Positions 42,745 through 49,816 are shown, counted from the stretch's first letter. The stretch: 64,000 bases of DNA from Companilactobacillus sp. (GCF_022484265.1 NZ_JAKVLR010000001.1:2108001-2172000); one strand, 5' to 3'. Notes: generated by a model from the letters alone, not told the origin. A program made the numbers and translations.

Positions 42745-43005
42745 ATGTCTGAAAAAGTACTAGTTTCTTTTAAAACTAATAAACAGGATAAAGAACGAGC
42801 AACTGACACCTTCAATTCTCTCGGCTTAAATCTTTCAACTGCCATCAACATATTTCTTAAACGTAGTATTACTGAAGGTGGACTACCTTTTGAAGTTAAA
42901 GATCCATTTTACAGTGAAGCCAATATGAAAGAGTTGCGGAAGAGAGCAATGGAACTTGAGAACGGAACAGCAGAAGTTGAGAAACATGAAATTGAGAGTG
43001 AGTAA
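42745..43005 (+). CDS. RelB/DinJ family antitoxin, apparently orphan
   Basis: An 86-residue ribbon-helix-helix antitoxin: VLVSFKTNKQDKERATDTFNSLGLNLSTAINIFLKRSITEGGLPFEV is the DinJ signature, followed by an acidic toxin-neutralising tail. A YafQ/RelE toxin should follow, but a terminator and a repeat element come next, so the toxin is missing here. It may have been lost or the protein may act as a regulator. Confidence 0.87.
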   Translation: MSEKVLVSFKTNKQDKERATDTFNSLGLNLSTAINIFLKRSITEGGLPFEVKDPFYSEANMKELRKRAMELENGTAEVEKHEIESE

Positions 43006-43011
43006 TTTTGG

Positions 43012-43037
43012 GACATGCTTAGGCATGTCTTTTTTTA
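43012..43037 (+). terminator. Intrinsic terminator after the RelB-like gene
   Basis: GACATGC-N4-GCATGTC followed by a T-run. It sits at the tail side of the inverted repeat copy g. Confidence 0.87.
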
Positions 43038-43042
43038 GGCAG

Positions 43043-43192
43043 TGTTGGTCGCTTCTATCTTTATAGTGGAAACGCGCAAAAAAACATTGAGGCAGGACAC
43101 ACAAGCCAATCCAACACTACGAGCGCGTGACGCGCGCCACTCCGTATTGGCTTGTTTTGTGTTCTTGCCTCAGAACATGTTTTTTTGCGCTC
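43043..43192 (-). repeat. Long-hairpin repeat family 1, copy g (inverted, single full unit)
   Basis: On the minus strand: GAGCGCAAAAAAACATG at the start, AAAAAAACAT pairing with ATGTTTTTTT, TGAGGCAAGA with TCCTGCCTCA, tip GCCAATACGGAGTGGCGCGC and GCGCTC-GTAGTGTTGG, then GCGCGTTTCCACTATAAA and AAGCGACCAACACTGCC next to the terminator. Confidence 0.88.
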
Positions 43193-43224
43193 TTTTTTGT
43201 CTATTCACATTTCTTTCAACTCCT

Positions 43225-43257
43225 TTTAAGTTACCTTTAAGTTCGGCCTGCAATAAT
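43225..43257 (+). promoter_or_regulatory. CiaR-type box and promoter of the first apbE-like gene
   Basis: Perfect TTTAAG-N5-TTTAAG (43225-43230, 43236-43241), ten bases, then AATAAT (43252-43257). The leader is about 200 nt long and contains an inverted repeat TGTAAGGGA / TCCCTTACA (43265-43301) and five copies of TTCTCAA between 43318 and 43415. Confidence 0.75.
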
Positions 43258-43470
43258 GTGTACTTGTAAGGGAGATATAGATAAACATTTTTTCCCTTAC
43301 ACCTCCTCATAATTCAAATTCTCAAGATAAATTCTCAAAATACATTCTCAAATTAAAAAATTCAGCGAGTTGATAGGCGTTGGATTTTTCTCAAAAGATT
43401 TAACTTCTCAAATATTCAAATTCTTACAGTATTACAAAATTACAAATAAACAATAAATAGAGGTGTGCTT

Positions 43471-44256
43471 ATGATTGAACCTAAAATTTACTACCCTGAA
43501 GTTACTATAAATAAAATGAATGAACCGTTTACGATCAAACTAGCTGTTACTCAACCTGGTCCTGTTATTGACCATATTCTTGAAACAACAACTGCTTTGG
43601 TTACCAAAGATTTAGATGAAATCGATAATAAGTTTTCACCTTTAAAAATTGATTCATTGATTTCAAAATTTCATCGCGGAGATAACGAAGTATTTTTCCA
43701 AGATGCAATGTTCCAAAGCGTTTATAACCAATGTGCCATCGCTAAAATAGCTACGAATGGCTACTACGATGCATTTAAAAATGACCGATTTGATCCAACT
43801 GACATTTTGCTCGGCTGGACGATCGAGACTGAATTCCAGAAACATCTCAAGCCACTGTTAGTTGATCCTAGTATCGTCGGAGTTTCGTTGAGCTCTAACG
43901 AACAAATGCAGTTGGCAACGAAGACTGATAGCAATTTTGCCTGGAATATCGGCATTACTAATCCTGACGATGCACGTGATATCCTAGCAGAATACAACAT
44001 TCAAAATGGAGCCATAGCTACCGCTACCATGAATTCTGCCGATCATGCGCGTCACAATTTCAAACAATTGACGATTTTATCTAAAGGTTTAACCGAAGCT
44101 TTCGTAATGGCAAATTCCGGACTTCAAGACTCAACTGATGTGGTTGAAGGCTGGATTGAACATTCAAAACTGACCGGATTAATGATCGACACCAAAGACG
44201 AAATGACAATGTTCGCCAGTGGTGTAGTTGATAATTTTGCCTTAGCACAAATGTAA
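43471..44256 (+). CDS. ApbE-like protein, probably inactive paralogue
   Basis: A 261-residue homologue of FAD:protein FMN transferase without signal peptide. It aligns along its length with the ApbE-like protein at 44899 (IxSKF/VSEYRR, QSVYNQC/QSVYGQC, NIGITNPDD/NVGIEDPND). However, the conserved PTGLVKGW of the paralogue is PTDILLGW here, the ATSGMN is ATATMN, and the metal-site TEADVWATAG is TEAFVMANSG, so the conserved Lys, Ser, Asp and Thr are lost. It is therefore a likely pseudoenzyme, perhaps regulatory. It has its own CiaR-type promoter. GAGGTG precedes ATG 43471. Confidence 0.75.
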   Translation: MIEPKIYYPEVTINKMNEPFTIKLAVTQPGPVIDHILETTTALVTKDLDEIDNKFSPLKIDSLISKFHRGDNEVFFQDAMFQSVYNQCAIAKIATNGYYDAFKNDRFDPTDILLGWTIETEFQKHLKPLLVDPSIVGVSLSSNEQMQLATKTDSNFAWNIGITNPDDARDILAEYNIQNGAIATATMNSADHARHNFKQLTILSKGLTEAFVMANSGLQDSTDVVEGWIEHSKLTGLMIDTKDEMTMFASGVVDNFALAQM

Positions 44257-44267
44257 TAGATTGATTT

Positions 44268-44301
44268 TTAACACTTTCCAGAAACTGGAAGGTGTTTTTT
44301 G
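44268..44301 (+). terminator. Intrinsic terminator after the first apbE-like gene
   Basis: AACACTTTCCA / TGGAAGGTGTT with loop GAAAC and a T-run. Confidence 0.82.
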
Positions 44302-44327
44302 TAGAAAAAATTTAATTAGTTATTAAT

Positions 44328-44360
44328 TTTAAGCAGAGGTTAAGTCATTTCAGTCACAAT
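44328..44360 (+). promoter_or_regulatory. CiaR-type box and promoter of the FMN-binding protein operon
   Basis: TTTAAG-N5-GTTAAG (44328-44333, 44339-44344). Ten bases on lies CACAAT (44355-44360), a weaker -10; AATAAT at 44358-44363 is the alternative at 13 bases. Confidence 0.65.
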
Positions 44361-44407
44361 AATTGCAATGAATATCCGCTGTTTTTACCAATGAAAGGGT
44401 ATTTAAA

Positions 44408-44872
44408 ATGAGAAAAATTGTTGGTACTTCATTATCAGTAGCGGTGGCGATTGCTATGGCGGTTGACGGTTATATCGTCTTTTTCAAAGGGAATCAACAG
44501 ACTGCTGCTGATAACACAGTGAAAACTAAATCGACTTCAGTTAAGAAAAAATCGACTTCGACGACGACTAAAAAGACGTCTGACGGTCAATATAAAGATG
44601 GGACATACACTGGCGAGGCTACTAGTACTCAGTGGGGCGACGTTCAAGTTCAAATTAAAGTGTCCAATGGAAAGTTAGCGACGATCAACGTTTTGCAAAG
44701 TCCTGATTCGGAAAATAAATCGGTTCAGATCAATGAACAAGCATTGCCAACTTACAAGTCTGAAGCTATTACTGCACAAAGTTCTAAGATCCAACAGATT
44801 TCTGGAGCCACTGAAACTTATAAAGGTTTCACTGGTTCGCTACAAAATGCATTAGATCAAGCACAAGCCTAA
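44408..44872 (+). CDS. Membrane-anchored FMN-binding domain protein
   Basis: A 154-residue exported protein: residues 1-28 form an uncleaved signal anchor, residues about 30-62 a Ser/Thr/Lys linker, and the rest an FMN-binding domain (YKDGTYTGEA, WGDVQVQIKVSNGKL). The flavinylation motif SGATETYKGF near residue 133 contains the Thr to which ApbE attaches FMN. It would carry electrons outside the membrane, as PplA and related proteins do in flavin-based extracellular electron transfer. It is first in an operon with an ApbE and a membrane flavin/ferric-type reductase. Confidence 0.88.
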   Translation: MRKIVGTSLSVAVAIAMAVDGYIVFFKGNQQTAADNTVKTKSTSVKKKSTSTTTKKTSDGQYKDGTYTGEATSTQWGDVQVQIKVSNGKLATINVLQSPDSENKSVQINEQALPTYKSEAITAQSSKIQQISGATETYKGFTGSLQNALDQAQA

Positions 44873-44898
44873 TTTTTAAAAAGGAGAATTGAGCAATC

Positions 44899-45699
44899 AT
44901 GATGAATCAAACTACCATTTTATATCCCAATGCGGTTATCGATCAGATGACGATTCCTTTTACCGTTAAACTTGCCATTACCGAATACGATGATATCGTT
45001 GCCGAAGAATTTCAAGATGCATATGCAAAAATCAATGCTGGACTGGCCGAAATCAATCAGAAGTTCTCGACATTTCAAGAAGATTCATTAGTTTCAGAAT
45101 ATCGGCGTACGCAAAATGCTTCGATCATGTTTGACGATGAATTTCAGTCAGTCTATGGACAATGTACGATTGCAACAGAATTAACTGATGGATACTTCGA
45201 CCCATTTTTTGACGGCGGGTACAATCCTACTGGATTGGTTAAAGGCTGGGCAATTCAATCACTTTTTAATGCTTATTTACGGCCACTTTTAGACGACCCC
45301 AAAATCGTTGGCGTTTCCTTAAATGGTGGTGGCGACATGCAATTGGGTGCCCGAGTCGACAGTGGATTCGTGTGGAATGTCGGGATTGAAGATCCTAATG
45401 ACCTACAGCGGATCATTGCTGAATATCACATCCAAAATGGTGCTATCGCTACCTCAGGGATGAACAAGCGTGGACAACACATTAGACGCCGACCTAGCAG
45501 TATTCAACAAGTTACTATGGTGGCTAACGACCTGACGGAAGCTGATGTTTGGGCCACCGCAGGTATCGCTGCAGGGACTGATAAATTCGAACATTTGATC
45601 AGTGAATCGAAACTCACAGGAATGTTAGTTGACACTCGTTCTGGTCTAACTTCATTTGCCGGAGGAAAAATTAAGCATGCTACAGAAACACAGATATAG
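44899..45699 (+). CDS. apbE: FAD:protein FMN transferase (ApbE family)
   Basis: A 266-residue ApbE-like enzyme expected to attach FMN to Thr of the upstream FMN-binding protein. NPTGLVKGWAIQ (about residue 110) matches the family's PxGxxKG motif, ATSGMN (about 190) the TSG motif, and TEADVWATAG (about 213) the metal-binding Asp/Thr loop. It has no signal peptide, although many ApbE proteins are exported. AAGGAGA lies 12 bases before ATG 44899. Its end overlaps the start of the next gene by 23 bases. Confidence 0.82.
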   Translation: MMNQTTILYPNAVIDQMTIPFTVKLAITEYDDIVAEEFQDAYAKINAGLAEINQKFSTFQEDSLVSEYRRTQNASIMFDDEFQSVYGQCTIATELTDGYFDPFFDGGYNPTGLVKGWAIQSLFNAYLRPLLDDPKIVGVSLNGGGDMQLGARVDSGFVWNVGIEDPNDLQRIIAEYHIQNGAIATSGMNKRGQHIRRRPSSIQQVTMVANDLTEADVWATAGIAAGTDKFEHLISESKLTGMLVDTRSGLTSFAGGKIKHATETQI

Positions 45700-46954
45700 T
45701 CTTTGGCTATTTTGGCTAATTGCCATCTTCTTATTGCCACTGCCATTTTTACAAACACTTTCTGCAGGTCTTCCCACGATTTATAGTGGCGAATCCCAGG
45801 CTATTTATTATGGAACAATTGCGTATGTTTGGATGCTATTTGCCGTTTATTTGAGCACCAAACCCAAATGGCTTGACCGCTTGATCGGCCTGCCAGATAT
45901 GTATATGGTCCACGGGATACTCGCAATCGGTGCGATCGTCCTCGCCTTTTTGCACAAAGAAAATACCCAATCATTTGGCTGGATCAAAACAACCGGAGAT
46001 TGGGCATTCGATTTATTTTTAGGATTGATGATCTATTCGCTGATTTTCATGGCCGGATGGCTGACGAATCGGATCCCAATTTTGAAAAAAATTAAACATA
46101 CTCTTGAAATTATTTTTAGACATGAATTGTCGGTCTGGGTCCACCGCTTGAACATCGTGGCCGTAGTTTTGGTATTCATCCACGTGCAACTGATCAGTTA
46201 TATCGTGGCAATCAAGCCATTTATCGTTTTGTTCGACGTCGTCAGCGGATTAGTCTTGCTGAGTTATTTATGGGCAAAATTCATTGCACCGACAACCTAC
46301 AATAACGGTACTCTGGTAAAAAATCAGCCGATCTCAGACAACATTTACGAGTTGGCAATCAAGTTGCCTAACCATGCAAAAATCGATTTGCAGGCTGGAG
46401 ACTACGTCTTCATTTCTTTCCCAGACATCAAAGGATTAAAGGAAATGCATCCCTTCTCATTAGCAACGAATCCTAATACTGATGAGAATATCGACCTCCT
46501 GATTCGAGGGGATGGTGACTTCACGAAAAAGCTCCAAGACTTACCAAGAGGCACTAGAGTGTTGATCGACGGTGGCTATGGCCGCTATCAAGCCTTTTTA
46601 AAAGAACAACCCGAGAACAGCAACATTGTTATTCTGGCTGGTGGTATCGGCGTAACGCCACTGTTATCGACGATTGCTGCCAATCTAAATCGCAAGATGC
46701 AAGTATTCTATACTGCACACAATCCGTCTGATTTATTGGCAACCAACGAGTTCAGTCAATGGAGTCAATTGAAAAACTTTACCATGCATCAGCAAGTCGG
46801 ACGATACAAGGATGACCAGATCTTCTCAGATTTGCCTGACAATTGGCAACAGGACACGATTTTTCTGATCAGCGGACCAAGCACGATGATGCACCATTAC
46901 GCTAAATCGCTGAAACGTCAAGGAGCATCAGCAGGTTCAATCTACTACGAATAA
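45677..46954 (+). CDS. Membrane ferric-reductase-like flavohaem protein
   Basis: A 425-residue protein with six N-terminal membrane helices (to about residue 215) and a C-terminal ferredoxin-reductase module. Two His pairs in two helices (MVHGILAIGAIVLAFLH and WVHRLNIVAVVLVFIH), each 13-14 residues apart, fit two haems. HPFSLAT (about 263) binds FAD and GGIGVTPLL (about 327) binds NAD(P)H. It would pass electrons from cytosolic NAD(P)H across the membrane to the FMN-binding protein. GGAGG precedes ATG 45677, inside the end of apbE. A hairpin (46943-46969) follows the stop. Confidence 0.85.
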   Translation: MLQKHRYSLWLFWLIAIFLLPLPFLQTLSAGLPTIYSGESQAIYYGTIAYVWMLFAVYLSTKPKWLDRLIGLPDMYMVHGILAIGAIVLAFLHKENTQSFGWIKTTGDWAFDLFLGLMIYSLIFMAGWLTNRIPILKKIKHTLEIIFRHELSVWVHRLNIVAVVLVFIHVQLISYIVAIKPFIVLFDVVSGLVLLSYLWAKFIAPTTYNNGTLVKNQPISDNIYELAIKLPNHAKIDLQAGDYVFISFPDIKGLKEMHPFSLATNPNTDENIDLLIRGDGDFTKKLQDLPRGTRVLIDGGYGRYQAFLKEQPENSNIVILAGGIGVTPLLSTIAANLNRKMQVFYTAHNPSDLLATNEFSQWSQLKNFTMHQQVGRYKDDQIFSDLPDNWQQDTIFLISGPSTMMHHYAKSLKRQGASAGSIYYE

Positions 46955-47028
46955 TTTTCGTGGTAGAAGCGGCTAAGCATGCAAATATGAACGTAGGAAA
47001 TAGCAGTGCTCCGTGTTATACTATTGGG

Positions 47029-47121
47029 GACTTAAAGAGCCCACGGGGTGCGCGCCTCGTGAGCTCTACCGCAAGTCAACATGTTTAAGGTGAAGGCTAA
47101 CCCTTGCGGTTAGTCTTTTTT
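47029..47121 (+). ncRNA. Candidate small structured RNA
   Basis: A possible -10 TATACT lies at 47017-47022 and a terminator GGCTAACC / GGTTAGTC plus T-run at 47095-47121. Between them, GAGC-CACG pairs with CGTG-GCTC (about 47037-47066), and ACCGCAAG (47068-47075) can pair with CTTGCGGT (47103-47110), which competes with the terminator stem. No open frame of note and no downstream gene on this strand. It was not recognised as SRP, 6S, tmRNA or RNase P RNA. Confidence 0.5.
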
Positions 47122-47212
47122 AACACCCGGATAGCTTTTGCAAAATTATAGCAAGCCTTACGCACAATCAAAAATACGCATCCAACAATTAATTTTGTTA
47201 GATGCGTATTTT

Positions 47213-47392
47213 TTAATGCCTAAAATATTTTCGTTCATTTACTTGCTCCTCATATTCACGTATTAAGATCATTGCGATTAGGAGTAGGGAAGAATCCAAG
47301 AATAGATTACTGTTGTAGTAGTACAAAAGTACTGACAGTATGGCGATACTTCCCACTACGAGCCAGTAAATTATATCTAAAATACGAGCCAT
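47213..47392 (-). CDS. Small membrane protein, 59 residues
   Basis: Starts MARILDIIYWLVVGSIAI behind TTGGAGG, eight bases before the ATG. Two hydrophobic segments (about residues 5-22 and 30-43) end in a charged tail (REYEEQVNERK). It is third of three small two-helix membrane proteins in a row, weakly similar to one another. Function unknown. Confidence 0.65.
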   Translation of the reverse strand: MARILDIIYWLVVGSIAILSVLLYYYNSNLFLDSSLLLIAMILIREYEEQVNERKYFRH

Positions 47393-47413
47393 ATTCACGC
47401 CTCCAAGAGGACC

Positions 47414-47611
47414 TTACCCGTTTTTTAGATGGTGTCTGTGCAAATAGAGATGGATCCGTGTGCTGAAGAATGAGATAAGAAGAAAGACCATGACCGAATC
47501 GCTGAGCAAAGCAGCTCCAGAACCGGCACCAAATTTTACGTTTATGATAATTAAAGCAATCAGAAGTATCACAGTTATAATATCGATAGAACGGTTCAAC
47601 CATCTATCCAA
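47414..47611 (-). CDS. Small membrane protein, 65 residues, TTG start
   Basis: Reads MDRWLNRSIDIITVILLIA, with two hydrophobic segments (about 9-25 and 34-50) and a His-rich end (HLYLHRHH). AGGA lies five bases before the TTG. It resembles its neighbours in length, topology and the W-x-(N/D)-x-x-I/Y-x-I/L start. Function unknown. Confidence 0.55.
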   Translation of the reverse strand: MDRWLNRSIDIITVILLIALIIINVKFGAGSGAALLSDSVMVFLLISFFSTRIHLYLHRHHLKNG

Positions 47612-47626
47612 AATTAATCCTGAAAT

Positions 47627-47851
47627 CTATTTTTTAAAGTGAAGATCGTTGCGGAATTTATGTCTTAAATTACGCAAGTTAGCCGAAAGATCACTTTGTT
47701 CCTTGGTGATTAAATAAAGCGTCGTCCCGACCAACAAAATAATTGCCAGGATAACTAATAGGGAACTATCGCTATATAACAATGTGAACCAGTAAATTGC
47801 CAATGCAATCAAAATGAGACGAATTGCGTAATCGATCCATTTATTAAGCAT
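47627..47851 (-). CDS. Small membrane protein, 74 residues
   Basis: Starts MLNKWIDYAIRLILIALA behind GGAAGGTG. Two hydrophobic segments (about 8-27 and 33-49) are followed by a basic tail (NLRHKFRNDLHFKK). It is first of the three tandem small membrane proteins. About 280 bp with no recognised feature separate it from the divergent gene at 48130. Confidence 0.65.
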   Translation of the reverse strand: MLNKWIDYAIRLILIALAIYWFTLLYSDSSLLVILAIILLVGTTLYLITKEQSDLSANLRNLRHKFRNDLHFKK

Positions 47852-48129
47852 GCAATCACCTTCCGTAGTCCTGCGACCAAATCCATAACGCAAGAGTCAG
47901 ATAAATCTTACGTCCAGAATCCCATTCTTCAATCGCATAATACTCCGATTACAAAACAACTTGTATGCAAAAAAACAGATTTTAATTAGTTAAAAATGAC
48001 GAAGTGCTTCAATGAATTAATTATCGCGCCGTTATGTAGATTACCGGCTGTATAACATCTGGTACATCGATTGAAGTGGACATTTTGCAATTATAAGATG
48101 AAATCATCAAGTTTTCGGAGGGAAGAAAT

Positions 48130-48558
48130 TTGGAAAATATCAAAAATAGATGGAACGCATTTTCGACTGCAGGAAAGGCAATTATCATCATCGTGCTACT
48201 AGGCATCATCGGGGGAATTTACTATGCACATAGCGTGAGGATCAATCCAGTTGGAAAGAGCTATGCAATTAAGGCCGTTGATCCGTCGCATCCTAATTCT
48301 AAATATCAACTAATGGATGTGGAATTTGAAAAAGATGGCAAGCTAAAAATGACAGATACGGATTCCGGCGATACATTCACTGGCAGTACTTACAGTTATA
48401 CTCAAAAAGAAATTGATATGAATATGAAACAAGAGTATTCGGAAACCAGAGCTTTGTTCAGAGTCACCGATATCAAGAAGAAATCTAAGGGGACGATCAG
48501 TGGTAATTTACACTTCAAAAATGAAAAGGCAGTCCCAGTTGAATTTCAACAGAAATAA
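48130..48558 (+). CDS. Single-pass membrane protein with extracytoplasmic domain, 142 residues
   Basis: Begins with TTG nine bases after GGAGGGAAG. Residues about 15-32 (GKAIIIIVLLGIIGGIYY) form one membrane helix, with the positive N-terminus inside and a 110-residue beta-rich domain outside. It is a paralogue of the next gene: both have NRW/DRWN-x-FS-x-x-GK before the helix and a KKK-x-x-G segment near the end. Function unknown. Confidence 0.75.
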   Translation: MENIKNRWNAFSTAGKAIIIIVLLGIIGGIYYAHSVRINPVGKSYAIKAVDPSHPNSKYQLMDVEFEKDGKLKMTDTDSGDTFTGSTYSYTQKEIDMNMKQEYSETRALFRVTDIKKKSKGTISGNLHFKNEKAVPVEFQQK

Positions 48559-48684
48559 TCAACTAATATAACAATATCAATAGTTTCCATTCCAATACGA
48601 GTAAACAATCCCTATGATTTCTAATCCAAAAATTCATCGACAAAATGATAAGGTTTTTAAAGCATTTTTATTTTGGAGGGAATT

Positions 48685-49098
48685 ATGGGAAAAGTTATTG
48701 ACCGTTGGAACATGTTTTCACGCAATGGGAAAATTATTATTGTGGCATTTATTTTATTAATTGTTGGGGGAGTGTCGCTGCATCAAGTTAAACGCATCAA
48801 CATCGTTGAAAAGACATACGCACTCAAGCAACCAACCGACTCAAAACCAACTGGGATTTCGTTGAAGTTTCAAAAGGACGGCAAGGCAGTTTATCAATTG
48901 AGCGACAATGGTAAAAAATTGCCAGCAGCAGAGATGCCTTATAAGTATGATCAACATTCGATCACGCTAAAGACACAATTTTCAGGTAATCAAAAAGTTA
49001 AGTTAACTAACCTGAAGAAAAAGTTGAATGGCGATATCTTGGCAACCGTTAAATCAGACGGAACCGAAGACAGCTTAGAATTAGTCTTACAAAAATAA
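48685..49098 (+). CDS. Single-pass membrane protein, paralogue of the previous gene (137 residues)
   Basis: GGAGGG is followed by ATG 48685. Residues about 1-14 (MGKVIDRWNMFSRNGK) precede one membrane helix (IIIVAFILLIVGGVSL), then a beta-rich external domain with FQKDGK and TNLKKKLNGDI, which match FEKDGK and TDIKKKSKGTI in the neighbour. The tandem pair suggests a duplicated surface or lipoprotein-like domain. Function unknown. Confidence 0.78.
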   Translation: MGKVIDRWNMFSRNGKIIIVAFILLIVGGVSLHQVKRINIVEKTYALKQPTDSKPTGISLKFQKDGKAVYQLSDNGKKLPAAEMPYKYDQHSITLKTQFSGNQKVKLTNLKKKLNGDILATVKSDGTEDSLELVLQK

Positions 49099-49104
49099 AT
49101 GAGA

Positions 49105-49150
49105 AGCATTATCCAGTGGTTTAAGTAAACAACTGGATAATGCTTTTTTT
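49105..49150 (+). terminator. Intrinsic terminator after the membrane-protein pair
   Basis: AGCATTATCCAGT / ACTGGATAATGCT, a 13-bp perfect stem, followed by a T-run. Confidence 0.9.
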
Positions 49151-49233
49151 CGGTATCCATTTTGGATAAATGAAAAGTATAAATCAAATATAACGTTTAT
49201 AAGTAAGAATGATTTACTTCTCATGTTGCAGGC

Positions 49234-49251
49234 TGTACAATATGCTGTACA
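49234..49251 (+). promoter_or_regulatory. YefM-type operator
   Basis: Two TGTACA palindromes (49234-49239, 49246-49251) with 12 bp between centres, ending one base before the yefM ribosome binding site region. E. coli YefM recognises operators with the TGTACA core in the same arrangement. Confidence 0.75.
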
Positions 49252-49269
49252 GTGAAAGGAGATAATATC

Positions 49270-49536
49270 ATGGACTCAGTTAATTACACCAACTTTAGAA
49301 AAAAGCTTAAGGAATACATGACGCAAGTAAACGATGATTCGGAACCATTGATTGTCACTAACAAGGATAGTAATAATGATATCGTTGTATTATCTAAAGA
49401 TGATTATGATTCAATGAATGAAACCATGCGAATTCTCTCCAATCCACCTCTAATGGATAAAATCAGACGAGGGGATGCACAATTTTCGAAAAATAAGGGA
49501 ACTCAGCATAATTTAATCGATTCTGAGGAGATGTGA
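49270..49536 (+). CDS. yefM: YefM/Phd family antitoxin
   Basis: An 88-residue antitoxin. The N-terminal Phd/YefM fold (VNYTNFRKKLKEYMTQVNDDSEPLIVTNKDSNNDIVVLSKDDYDSMNET) binds DNA and the acidic C-terminus neutralises YoeB. AAAGGAGA nine bases upstream marks ATG 49270. It ends one base before yoeB, and represses its own promoter through the TGTACA sites (known for the family, inferred here). Confidence 0.9.
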   Translation: MDSVNYTNFRKKLKEYMTQVNDDSEPLIVTNKDSNNDIVVLSKDDYDSMNETMRILSNPPLMDKIRRGDAQFSKNKGTQHNLIDSEEM

Positions 49537-49537
49537 C

Positions 49538-49795
49538 ATGGGACTCTTTTGGTCAGATGATGCATGGGATGATTACATGTATTGGTTTAAGCAGGGAGAT
49601 AAAAAGAAAATACGTAAAATCAATAGTTTAATCAAGGATATCAAACAACACCCTTTTTCAGGACAAGGAAAGCCAGAACCATTAAAGTATGAATTGACAG
49701 GAAAATGGTCGAGACGAATTACAGGAGAGCATCGTCTAATTTATAGCATTGAGGACGATACTGTCTATTTATATTCAGCTCGAGATCATTATTGA
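49538..49795 (+). CDS. yoeB: YoeB family mRNA endonuclease toxin
   Basis: An 85-residue RelE-fold toxin that cleaves mRNA in the ribosomal A site. HPFSGQGKPEPLKYELTGKWSRRI and GEHRLIYSI are the YoeB signatures, containing the catalytic Glu and Arg, and the protein ends in the expected RDHY, with His and Tyr of the active site. It is complete and appears functional, second in the operon after yefM. Confidence 0.95.
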   Translation: MGLFWSDDAWDDYMYWFKQGDKKKIRKINSLIKDIKQHPFSGQGKPEPLKYELTGKWSRRITGEHRLIYSIEDDTVYLYSARDHY

Positions 49796-49816
49796 AAATA
49801 ATTGAGTCCTGCAAGT

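Noticed and set aside
47307..47603. Minus-strand open frame of 98 codons with aromatic-rich product
   Set aside because: It overlaps two better-supported small membrane protein frames with ribosome binding sites and is their shadow.
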